From the NCBI GenBank assembly GCA_963798805.1, contig CAWCVC010000008.1, forward strand, positions 186,001 to 250,000: DNA of 64,000 nucleotides, written 5' to 3'. The notes below the pieces were generated by a model that saw only the letters and a list, made by a program, of their open reading frames with translations, was not told the DNA's origin and did not search any database. Below are positions 63,970 through 64,000 of this stretch, one piece after another. Source of the stretch: CAVZCK01 sp963798805. Its GTDB lineage: Bacteria > Pseudomonadota > Alphaproteobacteria > Rhizobiales > Rhodomicrobiaceae. Position 1 is the first letter of the stretch. Every line of letters begins with the position of its first letter. A program made the position numbers and the translations under genes.

Positions 63970-64000
63970 ATGAGCAACTTCCGCCTGATTGATCGCCAGA
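63970..64000 (+). mobile_element. Start of an IS1182-type transposase gene
   Basis: The last ten codons of the window read MSNFRLIDRQ. This is the typical opening of IS1182-family transposases (MSNFRLIDR, then a DxxxLLPPS stretch expected beyond the edge). The rest lies outside the window. Short but distinctive. Confidence 0.6.

Noticed and set aside
1..64000. CRISPR array, rRNA operon or phage genes
   Set aside because: No regularly spaced direct repeats, rRNA signatures or phage structural genes were seen anywhere in the window.

Overview
The window looks like a chromosomal segment of a GC-rich alphaproteobacterium, most likely in the Hyphomicrobiales (Rhizobiales), perhaps near the Beijerinckiaceae. 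This is inferred from gene content only: a lpiA(mprF)-acvB operon, the hopanoid genes hpnN, hpnO and hpnB, an hrcA-grpE pair, a PHA-type phasin and many ChaB/DUF-type stress genes. No database search was possible.

Layout. 1-89: start of an SDR enzyme. 0.3-2.7 kb: TPR/GT41 O-GlcNAc-transferase-like protein. 2.84 kb: tRNA-Pro(CGG). 3.0-7.0 kb: lysyl-phosphatidylglycerol synthase and hydrolase operon. 7.4-12.5 kb: envelope-stress block with DegP, a Gly/Tyr/His-rich secreted protein, an OmpR-type two-component system and a tiny secreted protein. 12.7-13.5 kb: frame-broken DUF1003 gene. 13.8-17.6 kb: [NiFe]-hydrogenase locus of the Isp type (membrane cytochrome b, large subunit, HdrD-like Fe-S protein) with no small subunit in view and a palindromic element inside it. 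17.6-25.2 kb: GNAT protein, DUF2147 protein, then hpnN divergent from hpnO-hpnB. 25.3-30.2 kb: GST, 2-hydroxyacid dehydrogenase, frame-broken isochorismatase-like gene, MFS exporter with divergent XRE regulator.

30.3-42.5 kb is a coherent neutral-lipid island: aldehyde dehydrogenase, GMC oxidoreductase, FadD, a bifunctional alcohol-forming fatty acyl-CoA reductase, phasin, patatin-like lipase, TPR protein, WS/DGAT acyltransferase and a conserved unknown. Together they can activate fatty acids, reduce them to fatty alcohols, esterify them into wax esters, coat the inclusions, mobilise them and oxidise released alcohol and aldehyde.

42.6-44.8 kb: grpE and hrcA. 45.3-50.7 kb: a TPR-GT41-methyltransferase fusion and glutamine-dependent NAD synthetase, each broken once by a single extra base. 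50.7-54.8 kb: small stress and accessory genes (CBS-BON, DUF3775, hydrolase, PRTase, ChaB, Nudix). 54.9-59.2 kb: RND efflux pump and adaptor. 59.6-61.3 kb: small proteins and a cold-shock gene with a clear terminator. 61.7-64.0 kb: decayed mobile region with a LivF remnant, a broken IS256-family transposase and the start of an IS1182-type transposase.

Four otherwise well-conserved genes carry six single-base indels in total. Because one of them is nadE, assembly error is at least as likely as real decay, and those genes should be read with that in mind.
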